The position numbers and the translations under genes are program-made. The notes beneath the pieces were generated by a model that made no database searches, was not told the DNA's origin, and saw only the letters and a list, made by a program, of their open reading frames with translations. DNA of 64,000 nucleotides from GCA-2698665 sp047611265 (lineage in GTDB: Bacteria > Pseudomonadota > Gammaproteobacteria > GCA-002705445 > GCA-002716945), in the NCBI GenBank assembly GCA_047611265.1, contig JBLFWM010000003.1, positions 1 to 64,000 of the forward strand. The letters run 5' to 3'. Numbering within the stretch: the first letter of the stretch is position 1; the number at the start of each line of letters is the position of its first letter. This document shows positions 1-6,892 of the stretch, piece by piece.

Positions 1-312
1 GGAAGAGCATCTAGATCAGAATATTGGTTCTATTCTTTATTTATCATTATTTTATCGATTGTTTCTCTTATCATAGATACGATGATTTTATATTATCCCA
101 TCGAAGATAATGGTCCAATAAATTTAATTCTTATAGTTGGCACCACTGTTCCTTCAATTGCAGTAGGTGCAAGACGATTGCATGATGTGGGTAAATCTGG
201 TTGGTGGCAATTAATTATTTTTACAATTATTGGGATCCTGGTTTTACTCTATTGGTATATTATAAAAGGAACAGATGGAAATAATGAGTATGGAAAAGAT
301 ACTCTATCGTAA
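1..312 (+). CDS. DUF805 family membrane protein, 5' end cut by window edge
   Basis: The frame is open from the first base. It begins Gly-Arg-Ala-Ser-Arg-Ser-Glu-Tyr-Trp, the signature near the N-terminus of DUF805 inner-membrane proteins, so only a short N-terminal stretch is missing. Two hydrophobic helices follow, with the family motif GARRLHDVGKSGWW between them and the acidic, Gly/Asn-rich tail (GTDGNNEYG) these proteins end with. The family has no established biochemical function. Several members sit in mobile or accessory DNA, and this one lies at the left of an accessory region. The next gene starts 43 bp downstream on the same strand. Confidence 0.8.
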   Translation, partial: GRASRSEYWFYSLFIIILSIVSLIIDTMILYYPIEDNGPINLILIVGTTVPSIAVGARRLHDVGKSGWWQLIIFTIIGILVLLYWYIIKGTDGNNEYGKDTLS

Positions 313-355
313 TATATTCTCTCCTATGAAAACTAAATCAGTAACGGTGGTATAA

Positions 356-745
356 ATGAATTTTATATACATTATCATAATCTTAGTGGTCGCATTTGTT
401 ATTTGGTCTAATGCAGCGACAAAAAGTTTAGATCAAATAGGAAAGATTGCTTTGGAGAAATATTTTGAATCAAATAATGATAAATATAAAATGATGTTAT
501 GTGTACTTGCAGCAACTTATCAACTCGCAAATAAGGATAGATTTTGGAGTTACTTTAATTCATTCCCAGATAGTGAATCAAAGACTGATCTAGGAGTTGC
601 AATGAGAAACGCAGGAAGTGGATTAAAGGACTCTGTTCGTCAGAAAGAACTATTAAAGCAAGTAGACTCAGAACTTTTGACAATAGTTAATTGGTCTAAC
701 TTAAGTAGATTCGAGCAATACATTAAAAATAAGGAAAATGAATAA
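356..745 (+). CDS. hypothetical protein with one N-terminal membrane helix
   Basis: 129 aa. Residues 3-18 are strongly hydrophobic (a single anchor or uncleaved signal), followed by a soluble, charged, mostly helical domain of about 105 aa with no motif I recognise. It has a weak purine-rich GGTGG sequence upstream of the ATG. It follows the DUF805 gene in the same direction. Base composition and codon use look like real coding DNA, but the function is unknown. Confidence 0.6.
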   Translation: MNFIYIIIILVVAFVIWSNAATKSLDQIGKIALEKYFESNNDKYKMMLCVLAATYQLANKDRFWSYFNSFPDSESKTDLGVAMRNAGSGLKDSVRQKELLKQVDSELLTIVNWSNLSRFEQYIKNKENE

Positions 746-813
746 ACCCTGCAAATATCAGAGAGCAAAACGCATGACAAAACAAAATAAATCAGTCACA
801 AAGGAGTAGTTTT

Positions 814-1035
814 ATGAAATTATTTATAAAAAAAATTCAAATACCATTATCCATAATTATTGGAATCTATGTTGCATATTGGTTGATAGTAAATCCTTTT
901 GAGACATATTATCTGCCCATAATAATAATATGGATACCCGACTTTATTGGATGGGATGCATTTTTTGTACTTATTGGAATATTAGCAGGGTTGGTGACTT
1001 TAGGTGGATGTAGTTCATTTTCTGAAGGAGATTAA
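814..1035 (+). CDS. small two-helix membrane protein, unknown function
   Basis: 73 aa, almost entirely two transmembrane helices (about residues 10-28 and 47-66) separated by a short aromatic-rich loop. It ends with a Gly-Gly-Cys-Ser-Ser segment and an acidic tail. A clear Shine-Dalgarno (AAAGGAG) lies at a good distance before the ATG, which is the best support that this short frame is translated. I do not recognise the family. Confidence 0.55.
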   Translation: MKLFIKKIQIPLSIIIGIYVAYWLIVNPFETYYLPIIIIWIPDFIGWDAFFVLIGILAGLVTLGGCSSFSEGD

Positions 1036-1058
1036 AGCAGGATAGATACTGTTCTATT

Positions 1059-1751
1059 ATGATAGATATTACTTTTAATGTATTTTCTGATACTCCTGAG
1101 GGGAAAGATCCAGACTCATACAGTCCAACCCTTCGTAGTTATCATAAGACTCTTTGGAGCAAACCTTTGCCTAATGGCATTAGTTTTGATTTAGATGATG
1201 AGACAAGAATGTTATTGCATCATAAGTCAGATTTAGGTGAATTCTTTTTATCCAGTGATGCAGTAGGGCATACCTATAGCAATATACAAAGCATGTCTCA
1301 TATTATTAACAAAATCCCCTCTGAAGAAATAAATTCCTTTTATTCACTATGCAGTACTATTGGAGCATACATTATCTATCCTTCTAAAAGAGTTGATAAG
1401 AAAATGACCATTAATGGTGCTAGTGGGACTAATTGAAAAATTAAAGATCGATTTGATTTAACATTAGAATGCATTAGAAGACATTATCTTAATGAGGAAA
1501 GTCCTTTGAGTGAGACATTAGAGAGATATGCATCATTCTTTAAACTATTTGATAACTTTAAAGGATATATTAATTTCTTCTTACTTCAGGATCTAGTTGC
1601 AGAAGATTATTTATCTATTAAATATTTAATTCCATTTAAGAGTTTTGAAAATTCTCCATTACCTAAAGATGTAGATGAATATATATTATATAAAAAAAAT
1701 ATGACTAATTTTGTCAACGCAAGGAATCAAAGAATATTTAATCTAAAATGA
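1059..1751 (+). pseudogene. DUF6994-like gene interrupted by one in-frame TGA
   Basis: One reading frame runs from the ATG at 1059 to the stop at 1749-1751 and is broken only by TGA at 1434-1436. Upstream it encodes 125 aa starting MIDITFNVFSDTPEGKDPDS. After the TGA it continues without any shift as KIKDRFDLTLECIRRHYLNE and on to a natural C-terminus. Joined, the two halves give about 230 aa, which matches my recollection of the uncharacterised DUF6994 family (N-terminal FNVFSDTPxGKDPDxYSPTLRxYHK, central RxDKKMTINGxRG). The TGA falls in the Gly-Thr-Asn stretch just after that central motif. This looks like a single-base nonsense mutation, although a sequencing error or readthrough is possible. 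The 3' end overlaps the next gene as ATGA. Confidence 0.75.
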
Positions 1752-2422
1752 TTATTACAACCTGGAACTGTAATCTAAAACTAAAGAGTAAATATGAGTA
1801 TATAGAATCATTAGATTCAGATATTTTAATTATTCAAGAATGTGAAAAACTCAAACAAGATTATTTTCCTAACACTCAGTATTTTTGGACTGGGAGAGAT
1901 GAGAACAAAGGTCTTGGGGTACTAGTTAAAAAAGATACTGCAAAAATTAGTAAATTACATAATCAAAACTTCATACATTTCCTCCCTATAGAAACAGATG
2001 GTTTAAGTATTATGGGAGTTTGGGCATTTAATCATAGAGCAGTAAAATACGGAGAAGATGCAAACGGTAGAACTTTAGAAGCAATTAATTACTATGATGT
2101 TTGGTTAAAAGATTCTCAAAAATCAATATTCGCTGGTGATTTTAATAACTCTATTATTTGGGATAAAACTAGTAACCCAGATTTTAATAATATTAATAAT
2201 AAATTGAATCTCTTAGGTTACGAAAGTTCTTACCATAAAAAAACTCAAGATATATTTGGGAAAGAAAAAGAAACTACTTTCTATCATACTAAAAAAGAAG
2301 ATAAGAAATATCATATAGATTATATATACATAAAAGGCATGAATATAAAATCTCTGGATATAGGTCTATACGATAATTGGATTAAGCACAGTGATCACTG
2401 CCCAGTATCAATCAAAGTCTGA
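1748..2422 (+). CDS. endonuclease/exonuclease/phosphatase (EEP) family protein
   Basis: 224 aa with the EEP superfamily catalytic landmarks in order: Asn7 in TTWNCN, the metal-binding Glu31 in IIQECE, GDFN near residue 130, and HSDHCPV at the C-terminus. The fold hydrolyses phosphodiester or phosphomonoester bonds in nucleic acids, phospholipids or small molecules; the substrate cannot be read from sequence. There is no signal peptide, so it is probably cytoplasmic. The start overlaps the stop of the preceding DUF6994-like frame (ATGA), so translation was probably coupled to that gene. With an internal TGA about 310 bp upstream, that coupling may now be impaired. It is cargo of the accessory region. 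Confidence 0.85.
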   Translation: MIITTWNCNLKLKSKYEYIESLDSDILIIQECEKLKQDYFPNTQYFWTGRDENKGLGVLVKKDTAKISKLHNQNFIHFLPIETDGLSIMGVWAFNHRAVKYGEDANGRTLEAINYYDVWLKDSQKSIFAGDFNNSIIWDKTSNPDFNNINNKLNLLGYESSYHKKTQDIFGKEKETTFYHTKKEDKKYHIDYIYIKGMNIKSLDIGLYDNWIKHSDHCPVSIKV

Positions 2423-2429
2423 GTGACTT

Positions 2430-2552
2430 GTCACACACTTTTTCAAAAAGAACAGACCTGTCATACACTTGTCATACACTTTTTTCAAAATGAATCTATA
2501 CTTGACTTGTAGACGACATGAAAGAGTTCGAATCTCCCTCTCTCCGAGAAAA
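2430..2552 (+). repeat. attachment-site-like repeat, copy 1 (arms plus tRNA-like core)
   Basis: GTCACACACTT at 2430, then GTCATACACTT at 2460 and abutted again at 2471 (11-bp period). TATACTTGACT follows at 2497 and TTCGAAT at 2527-2533. From the last repeat to TTCGAAT is 45 bp, and from TATACTTGACT to TTCGAAT is 30 bp; both distances recur in copies 2 and 3. The sequence after the core (CTCCCTCTCTCCG) reads like the T-stem and acceptor 3' strand of a tRNA-Ser. I infer a tyrosine-recombinase attachment site with arm-type repeats and a tRNA-derived core. Confidence 0.6.
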
Positions 2553-2587
2553 ACCTAATATTTACAACGGATTCACGACATTTGATT

Positions 2588-2696
2588 GTCATACACTTGT
2601 CATACACTTTGATTGTCATACACTTTTTTAAGAATGAAGGTATACTTGACTTATAGAGGGCACGAATGGATTCGAATCCTCTCATCTCCGAAAAAA
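2588..2696 (+). repeat. attachment-site-like repeat, copy 2
   Basis: GTCATACACTT at 2588, 2599 (abutted) and 2615, TATACTTGACT at 2641, and TTCGAAT at 2671-2677 inside the palindrome GGATTCGAATCC. The 45-bp and 30-bp distances are the same as in copy 1. The tail CTCTCATCTCCG is again tRNA-Ser-acceptor-like. The third arm repeat is placed differently from copies 1 and 3. Only 54 bp separates it from copy 1, so the unit between the two cores (2534-2677) carries no gene. A run of T follows at 2699-2708. Confidence 0.6.
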
Positions 2697-2746
2697 CTCT
2701 TTTTTTTTAATGTATATTATTTAACACTTCATGTAATATTTTATAT

Positions 2747-3805
2747 ATGACTATATTCAATAAAACAAAAACTTACTTAATTCTTCTATCTTTTACAATT
2801 TTAGCAGGTTGTGGCGGACCAACATGCGATAGTGATATTCGCTCAAATCAATGGACGGATTGCTCTGCTACAAAAGTTTATAAATCTGGAACATATGAAG
2901 GGGAATTTAAACATGGAAACCCAAGTGGGCAAGGAGAATGGGAATTTAAGACTGGAGAGAAATACGTTGGTGAATTTAGAATTGGTATGTTTCATGGACA
3001 AGGCACTTTAACTTTTACTGATGGAGAAACATACGTCGGTCAATTTGATAAAGATGTACGTCACGGACAAGGCACTTACACTTCTGCCAATGGTGATAAA
3101 TATGTTGGTGAATGGAAAGGTGACAAGAAACACGGACAAGGCACTTACACTTATGCCAATGGTGATAAATATATTGGTCAATGGGTAGATGGTAATCGAG
3201 ACGAATACGTAGGTGAATACAAAGATGGTAAATATCACGGACAAGGCACCTTAACATATGCCAATAGAGATAAATATGTTGGTGAATTTAAAGATGGCAA
3301 GAAACACGGACAAGGCACTTACACTTATGCGAATAAAGGTGATAAATATATTGAATACTGGAAATTTTCTATTGGAGGGAAATACGTCGGTGAATTTAGA
3401 AATGATAAATTTAATGGACAAGGTACTTACTTTTTCGCAAGGAAACCGGACAAGACTTATGTTAATGGAATTAAATACGTCGGTGAATTTAGAAATGGTA
3501 AATTTCATGGACAAGGCACTTACACTTCTGCTTATGGCAATGGGCAACGAAAATACCAAGGTAAATTTGAATTTGGCGAATTTCATGGACAAGGCACTTT
3601 AACTGATCAAGGCAGAACTGAATATGTCGGTAATTTTAAAGATGGCAAATATCATGGACAAGGACTTTCCTATAATGCCTTTGGAGAGAAATACGTTGGT
3701 GAATTTAAAGATGGCAAGAAACACGGACAAGGCACTATGACTTTTCCCGATAATCGCACATTAAAAGGTCTTTGGGAAAATGGAGAATTCAAAAGAAAGA
3801 AATAA
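2747..3805 (+). CDS. MORN-repeat lipoprotein
   Basis: 352 aa. The first 22 residues are a lipoprotein signal with lipobox Leu-Ala-Gly-Cys (Cys22), predicting export and lipid anchoring. The rest is a ladder of MORN repeats (YVGEFKDGKKHGQGTYTYANGDK type). I count 11 GQG-bearing units plus a few degenerate ones (for example around residues 145-150 and 205-215). MORN repeats form an elongated beta-hairpin array and in bacteria are usually of unknown role; binding of other envelope components is a guess. The repetition is visible in the DNA (CATGGACAAGGCACT recurs), so copy number could change by slippage or recombination. It is the sole gene between attachment-like copies 2 and 3. Confidence 0.9.
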   Translation: MTIFNKTKTYLILLSFTILAGCGGPTCDSDIRSNQWTDCSATKVYKSGTYEGEFKHGNPSGQGEWEFKTGEKYVGEFRIGMFHGQGTLTFTDGETYVGQFDKDVRHGQGTYTSANGDKYVGEWKGDKKHGQGTYTYANGDKYIGQWVDGNRDEYVGEYKDGKYHGQGTLTYANRDKYVGEFKDGKKHGQGTYTYANKGDKYIEYWKFSIGGKYVGEFRNDKFNGQGTYFFARKPDKTYVNGIKYVGEFRNGKFHGQGTYTSAYGNGQRKYQGKFEFGEFHGQGTLTDQGRTEYVGNFKDGKYHGQGLSYNAFGEKYVGEFKDGKKHGQGTMTFPDNRTLKGLWENGEFKRKK

Positions 3806-3817
3806 TCCTATGAGATT

Positions 3818-3938
3818 GTCATACACTTTTTCAAAAAGAAGAGACCTGTCATACACTTGTCATACACTTTTTTCAGAATCAATCTATACTTGACTCATAG
3901 ACTGTGTCGGAGATTTCGAATCCCTTACCTACCTCAGA
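3818..3938 (+). repeat. attachment-site-like repeat, copy 3
   Basis: GTCATACACTT at 3818, 3848 and 3859 (the last two abutted). The 30-bp step between the first and second matches copy 1, and the roughly 85 bp starting at the first arm are nearly identical to copy 1. TATACTTGACT is at 3885 and TTCGAAT at 3915, with the same 45/30-bp spacing. The core continues as TTCGAATCCCTTACCTACCT (3915-3934), repeated perfectly at 4598-4617. Confidence 0.65.
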
Positions 3939-4006
3939 AACCCCAATGAAATCAACAAACTCTATTTATATTTTATTTCCATAATAAAAAATGCTATCAT
4001 TGGCAT

Positions 4007-4062
4007 GTCCTGATTTAGAAACACGCTACTTGCTGGGACGTTAAATAAAACGCTAAAGGAGG
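4007..4062 (+). promoter_or_regulatory. SAM-II/SAM-V-like pseudoknot riboswitch candidate, copy 1
   Basis: GTCC (4007-4010) can pair with GGAC (4036-4039). From the loop, TTTAG (4014-4018) can pair with CTAAA (4053-4057), which abuts and partly overlaps the Shine-Dalgarno AAAGGAGG (4055-4062). This makes an H-type pseudoknot that would mask the ribosome site. Primary sequence also matches what I remember of SAM-II/SAM-V aptamers: CTGATTTA near the 5' side, TTGC before the closing strand, an AAATA stretch, then GCTAAA-GG. A second copy lies 242 bp downstream. It precedes the small gene at 4067. Confidence 0.6.
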
Positions 4063-4066
4063 TACC

Positions 4067-4249
4067 ATTAAAAATAATAATCTTATGCTATTAAATGCTC
4101 TTGAAGACTGCATGCTGTCATTAGAGTGCGATAAATCATTTAGAACTTCGTCTATAAGTAATCGAAAGAGATTCTATAAGATTCAGCATACGTTAATAAG
4201 CGTCATGTTAGAAATTGAGAGTGAATATAGTAAAGAAAAAATTAACTAG
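4067..4249 (+). CDS. small protein (60 aa) behind the first riboswitch-like leader
   Basis: The frame is open from ATT at 4067, four bases after a perfect AAAGGAGG, to TAG at 4247-4249. The first in-frame ATG is at 4085, 22 bases from the Shine-Dalgarno. Either translation starts at the rare codon ATT, or an ATG was mutated and the gene is weakened. The product is charged and probably helical (RKRFYKIQHTLISVMLEIES in the second half), with no signal peptide and no recognised domain. Its stop codon overlaps the start of the second leader element (G of GTCC at 4249). Confidence 0.45.
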   Translation: MKNNNLMLLNALEDCMLSLECDKSFRTSSISNRKRFYKIQHTLISVMLEIESEYSKEKIN

Positions 4250-4303
4250 TCCTGATTTAGATAAACTCTACTTGCTGGGACATTAAATAAACGCTAAAAG
4301 GAG
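4249..4303 (+). promoter_or_regulatory. SAM-II/SAM-V-like pseudoknot riboswitch candidate, copy 2
   Basis: Same architecture as copy 1. GTCC (4249-4252) pairs with GGAC (4278-4281) over an identical 33-nt span. TTTAG (4256-4260) pairs with CTAAA (4294-4298), immediately ahead of the Shine-Dalgarno (AAAAGGAG, 4296-4303). CTACTTGCTGGGAC is identical in both copies, as are CCTGATTTAGA and TTAAATAAA, while the loop between them varies. That is the pattern expected for a conserved structured RNA rather than a coding repeat. Confidence 0.6.
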
Positions 4304-4308
4304 AAAAC

Positions 4309-4548
4309 ATGAATACTCAAAGAAAAAACTACTTAATTGACATGCTTAAAAATAAAAGAGCAGGTTTATCCATGGAAAGAATAAAATCTGGTGGTGGAGC
4401 AACATCTTTTGCTACTGCAATGTATAAACAACGGCATATAAAAGTAATAGACTGGTCTAACAAGATAACTAATCAAATGAAATTAGATCGTTTAAAAGGT
4501 GAGATTGATAACATAAACATTATTATCAATGATGTAAAACACTTATAA
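4309..4548 (+). CDS. small protein (79 aa) behind the second riboswitch-like leader
   Basis: The ATG lies five bases after AAAAGGAG. The product is basic and soluble, with an N-terminal basic helix, a Gly-Gly-Gly-Ala segment near residue 29, and a C-terminal amphipathic helix (NQMKLDRLKGEIDNINIIIN). I recognise no domain. With the 60-aa gene it is the only content of the 683-bp unit bracketed by the 20-bp direct repeat. Confidence 0.6.
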   Translation: MNTQRKNYLIDMLKNKRAGLSMERIKSGGGATSFATAMYKQRHIKVIDWSNKITNQMKLDRLKGEIDNINIIINDVKHL

Positions 4549-4581
4549 AACTTATTACAAAATAATTTTAGATTAGGTTTA

Positions 4582-4618
4582 AAGGGATAAGAATGGATTC
4601 GAATCCCTTACCTACCTA
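4582..4618 (+). repeat. attachment-site-like core, copy 4, lacking arm repeats
   Basis: TTCGAATCCCTTACCTACCT at 4598-4617 is a perfect 20-bp match to 3915-3934. AAGGGAT (4582-4588) and ATCCCTT (4603-4609) form an inverted repeat around GGATTCGA. No GTCATACACTT motif lies upstream, unlike copies 1-3. It marks the right edge of the accessory region; the conserved SulP gene begins 140 bp later. Confidence 0.6.
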
Positions 4619-4757
4619 GTTCTCTTATTGAATAGACTATATTCTACTGCCGCCCAACAGAATTTAAGTTATATGATAATTTAATTCAATATGTGTTAAA
4701 TTACATTTTCTCTACGATTTTGAACTAAATTTTTCCAAGGAAGGAGCTCAATCAACA

Positions 4758-6266
4758 ATGATACCAATAATAAATTATAATGAAGTTAAGGTTAATTTGC
4801 TAAGTGGGCTAACTGTAGCTTTAGCAATGGTTCCCGAGGCTATTGCATTTGCATTAATTGCACAAGTTTCACCACTCACGGGATTATATGCTGCCATCAT
4901 AATTTGTTTTATTACTTCGGTATTTGGTGGACGCCCAGGAATGGTTTCAGGTGCAACAGGTGCTTTGGCAGTTGTCATGGTATCACTTGTAGCTCAACAT
5001 GGTTCTGAGTATCTTTTTTTTACAGTAATAATGATGGGAATCTTGCAAATAATTTTTGCACTCTTTAAATTAGGTAAGTTTATAAGGATGGTTCCATATC
5101 CCGTGATGCTTGGATTTGTTAATGGATTAGCTGTGGTGATATTTATTGCACAATTTAATCATTTCAAAGTTATTAACACCGAGGGTATTTCTACTTGGTT
5201 AGCAGGTCCACCACTTTATACTATGTTATATTTGGTAACCTTAACAGTTGCTATTATTTATATATTTCCAAAAGTAACTAAAGCAATCCCATCAACATTA
5301 GCTGCAATTATTTTTACAACAGCTGTTGTATTTTTCTTAGGCACTGATACCAAGACTGTTGGAGATCTTGGTTCTATTGCCGGAGGAATTCCAGTGTTTA
5401 GTTTTCCACTTGTTCCTATAAATTTAGAAACATTTAGAATCATATTACCTTATGCTTTTCTTCTGGCATCAATTGGGTTAATAGAATCTCTCTTAACGCT
5501 AAATTTAATAGATGATATGACTGATTCCAGAGGAAAACCAAATAAAGAATCTATGGCTCAGGGTATTGGAAATGTTGTTACTGGATTTTTTGGTGGAATG
5601 GGTGGTTGCGCCATGATTGGTCAAAGCATGATTAATATTAATAATGGTGCCGTTAAGCGTTTATCTGGAATTGCAACAGCAATATTTTTAGCATCATTTG
5701 TTTTATTCCTTTCTGACTGGATAGAAATGATTCCATTAGCTGCTCTTATCGGCGTAATGTTTGTAGTTGCTGAAAAAACTTTTGAATGGGGCAGTCTAAG
5801 ATTGTTCGGGAAAGTACCTCGAAAGGATATCTTTGTTGGTCTTCTTGTGGGCGCAGTAACTATAATTGCAGATTTAGCTATAGCTGTCATGTTGGGAGTC
5901 ATTGTCTCAGCACTTATATATGTCTGGGAACATGCAAAATTTATTGAAGTCACGACATCTGAAAATAAGAAAGGATGGAAGATATATGAGCTTAAAGGTG
6001 CGCTATTCTTTGCATCTGTAAAAAACTTTAATGATCTGTTCACAATAAAAGATGATCCAGATGAAATCATTATTGATTTTAAGCTATCAAAAGTAGCTGA
6101 TCATTCAGCACTAATGGCAATTGGTAATTTAGGAAATAAATATAAACTGGCAGGTAAAACCTTACGTCTTATTAACTTAAGCCAAGATTGCATAGAGGTC
6201 CTTGATGATGCAAAAAACATGATTGAAATAAATATTCTTGAAAACACTGAAGAGAAGAATTTTTAG
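4758..6266 (+). CDS. SulP (SLC26) family inorganic anion transporter with STAS domain
   Basis: 502 aa. Hydrophobic helices occupy about residues 10-395 and a cytoplasmic STAS domain about 405-490 (beta strand DEIIIDFKLSKVADHSAL). The SulP signature near the N-terminus, GLTVALAMVPEAIAFALIA, is clear, as is the later GATGALAVV segment. Family members move sulfate, bicarbonate or other anions across the inner membrane, often with sodium or protons. The compact size and STAS resemble BicA-type bicarbonate carriers, but the ion is not determinable here. A strong Shine-Dalgarno (AAGGAG) precedes the ATG. It stands alone, without sulfate-assimilation or carbonic anhydrase genes nearby. Confidence 0.9.
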   Translation: MIPIINYNEVKVNLLSGLTVALAMVPEAIAFALIAQVSPLTGLYAAIIICFITSVFGGRPGMVSGATGALAVVMVSLVAQHGSEYLFFTVIMMGILQIIFALFKLGKFIRMVPYPVMLGFVNGLAVVIFIAQFNHFKVINTEGISTWLAGPPLYTMLYLVTLTVAIIYIFPKVTKAIPSTLAAIIFTTAVVFFLGTDTKTVGDLGSIAGGIPVFSFPLVPINLETFRIILPYAFLLASIGLIESLLTLNLIDDMTDSRGKPNKESMAQGIGNVVTGFFGGMGGCAMIGQSMININNGAVKRLSGIATAIFLASFVLFLSDWIEMIPLAALIGVMFVVAEKTFEWGSLRLFGKVPRKDIFVGLLVGAVTIIADLAIAVMLGVIVSALIYVWEHAKFIEVTTSENKKGWKIYELKGALFFASVKNFNDLFTIKDDPDEIIIDFKLSKVADHSALMAIGNLGNKYKLAGKTLRLINLSQDCIEVLDDAKNMIEINILENTEEKNF

Positions 6267-6364
6267 CAAAAGACCATAAGTAGAAGGATATAATCCTATT
6301 CACAGGAAAGGCACATCTGAAGCAGGGCTTAGATTCAACTTCTTATCATCCTAATAAGTCATGA

Positions 6365-6370
6365 TATAAT
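6365..6370 (+). promoter_or_regulatory. TATAAT -10 box six bases before an ATG
   Basis: Perfect TATAAT ending at 6370 with the gene's ATG at 6377. The expected start of transcription falls on or next to the ATG, so the mRNA would be leaderless. No Shine-Dalgarno is present. No good -35 is visible. Confidence 0.4.
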
Positions 6371-6376
6371 GTTAGT

Positions 6377-6802
6377 ATGGATATACATAACAACGCTCAT
6401 GTCACAAGATCTTCCGTTGAATTCTTGGTCCCATTTACAAAAATTCTAATAAACCATCTGTCTGCCTCAGATATATCAATTGAAGATTTTAAGAAAGAGT
6501 TAGAAAAGATTAAAGTTACTGGCTTTGTTGAAAAAGATGGTCAGATTGAATCAATATCAATAATAAATAATTTTAGAGTATATGTTTTATACAGCGGAAC
6601 TAGAAATTTTCTTTTACGTATTGAGGGCACGAAAGATTTTCTTGGTTTTTGTATTTTATTAACAAACAAAGGCATGAATGTTAACGGGGATGCCTGCGTA
6701 GACTCTGTTCCATTGGCTAATAACTTAAAAGACGAGTTTCTTGAAAACTATAAAAGCCCTTACCTTGTAACAGAGACATTTCTTGACTTTGTATCTAAAT
6801 AA
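6377..6802 (+). CDS. hypothetical protein, 141 aa
   Basis: A soluble protein with no signal peptide and no motif I recognise. The N-terminal third is helical (KKELEKIKVTGFVEKDGQ) and the middle looks like alternating beta strands (RVYVLYSGTRNFLLRIEG). The only start consistent with the frame is the ATG right after a TATAAT box, so its transcript is probably leaderless. It stands alone between the transporter and the methyltransferase gene. Confidence 0.6.
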   Translation: MDIHNNAHVTRSSVEFLVPFTKILINHLSASDISIEDFKKELEKIKVTGFVEKDGQIESISIINNFRVYVLYSGTRNFLLRIEGTKDFLGFCILLTNKGMNVNGDACVDSVPLANNLKDEFLENYKSPYLVTETFLDFVSK

Positions 6803-6892
6803 TATACTTCTTCCTTCAATAAGATATTAATAGTATATTTAGCCTTATAACTATTTTAAGACTTACTTGTTAAAAATTATTGTACCAAAAAT

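Noticed and set aside
1434..1436. Selenocysteine or reassigned TGA
   Set aside because: No SECIS-like hairpin after the codon, and TGA is used as a normal stop in rpoE, rseA, era and others here.
2497..2552. Intact tRNA or tmRNA gene at the TTCGAAT sites
   Set aside because: Only a T-arm and acceptor-like 3' part is present, with no D-arm or anticodon arm.
2485..2685. Minus-strand 66-aa reading frame
   Set aside because: It runs across two attachment-like repeats and its product is a translation of those repeats.
3008..3602. Several reading frames within the MORN gene on both strands
   Set aside because: They are products of the MORN DNA repeats in other frames.
2430..3869. CRISPR array suggested by repeated GTCATACACTT
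   Set aside because: The repeats are 11 bp, abutted or unevenly spaced, and have no regular spacers or cas genes; the geometry fits recombinase arm sites better.
2430..4618. Classical integron attC sites
   Set aside because: No long imperfect inverted-repeat attC structure and no RYYYAAC core; the core is TTCGAAT, which looks tRNA-derived.
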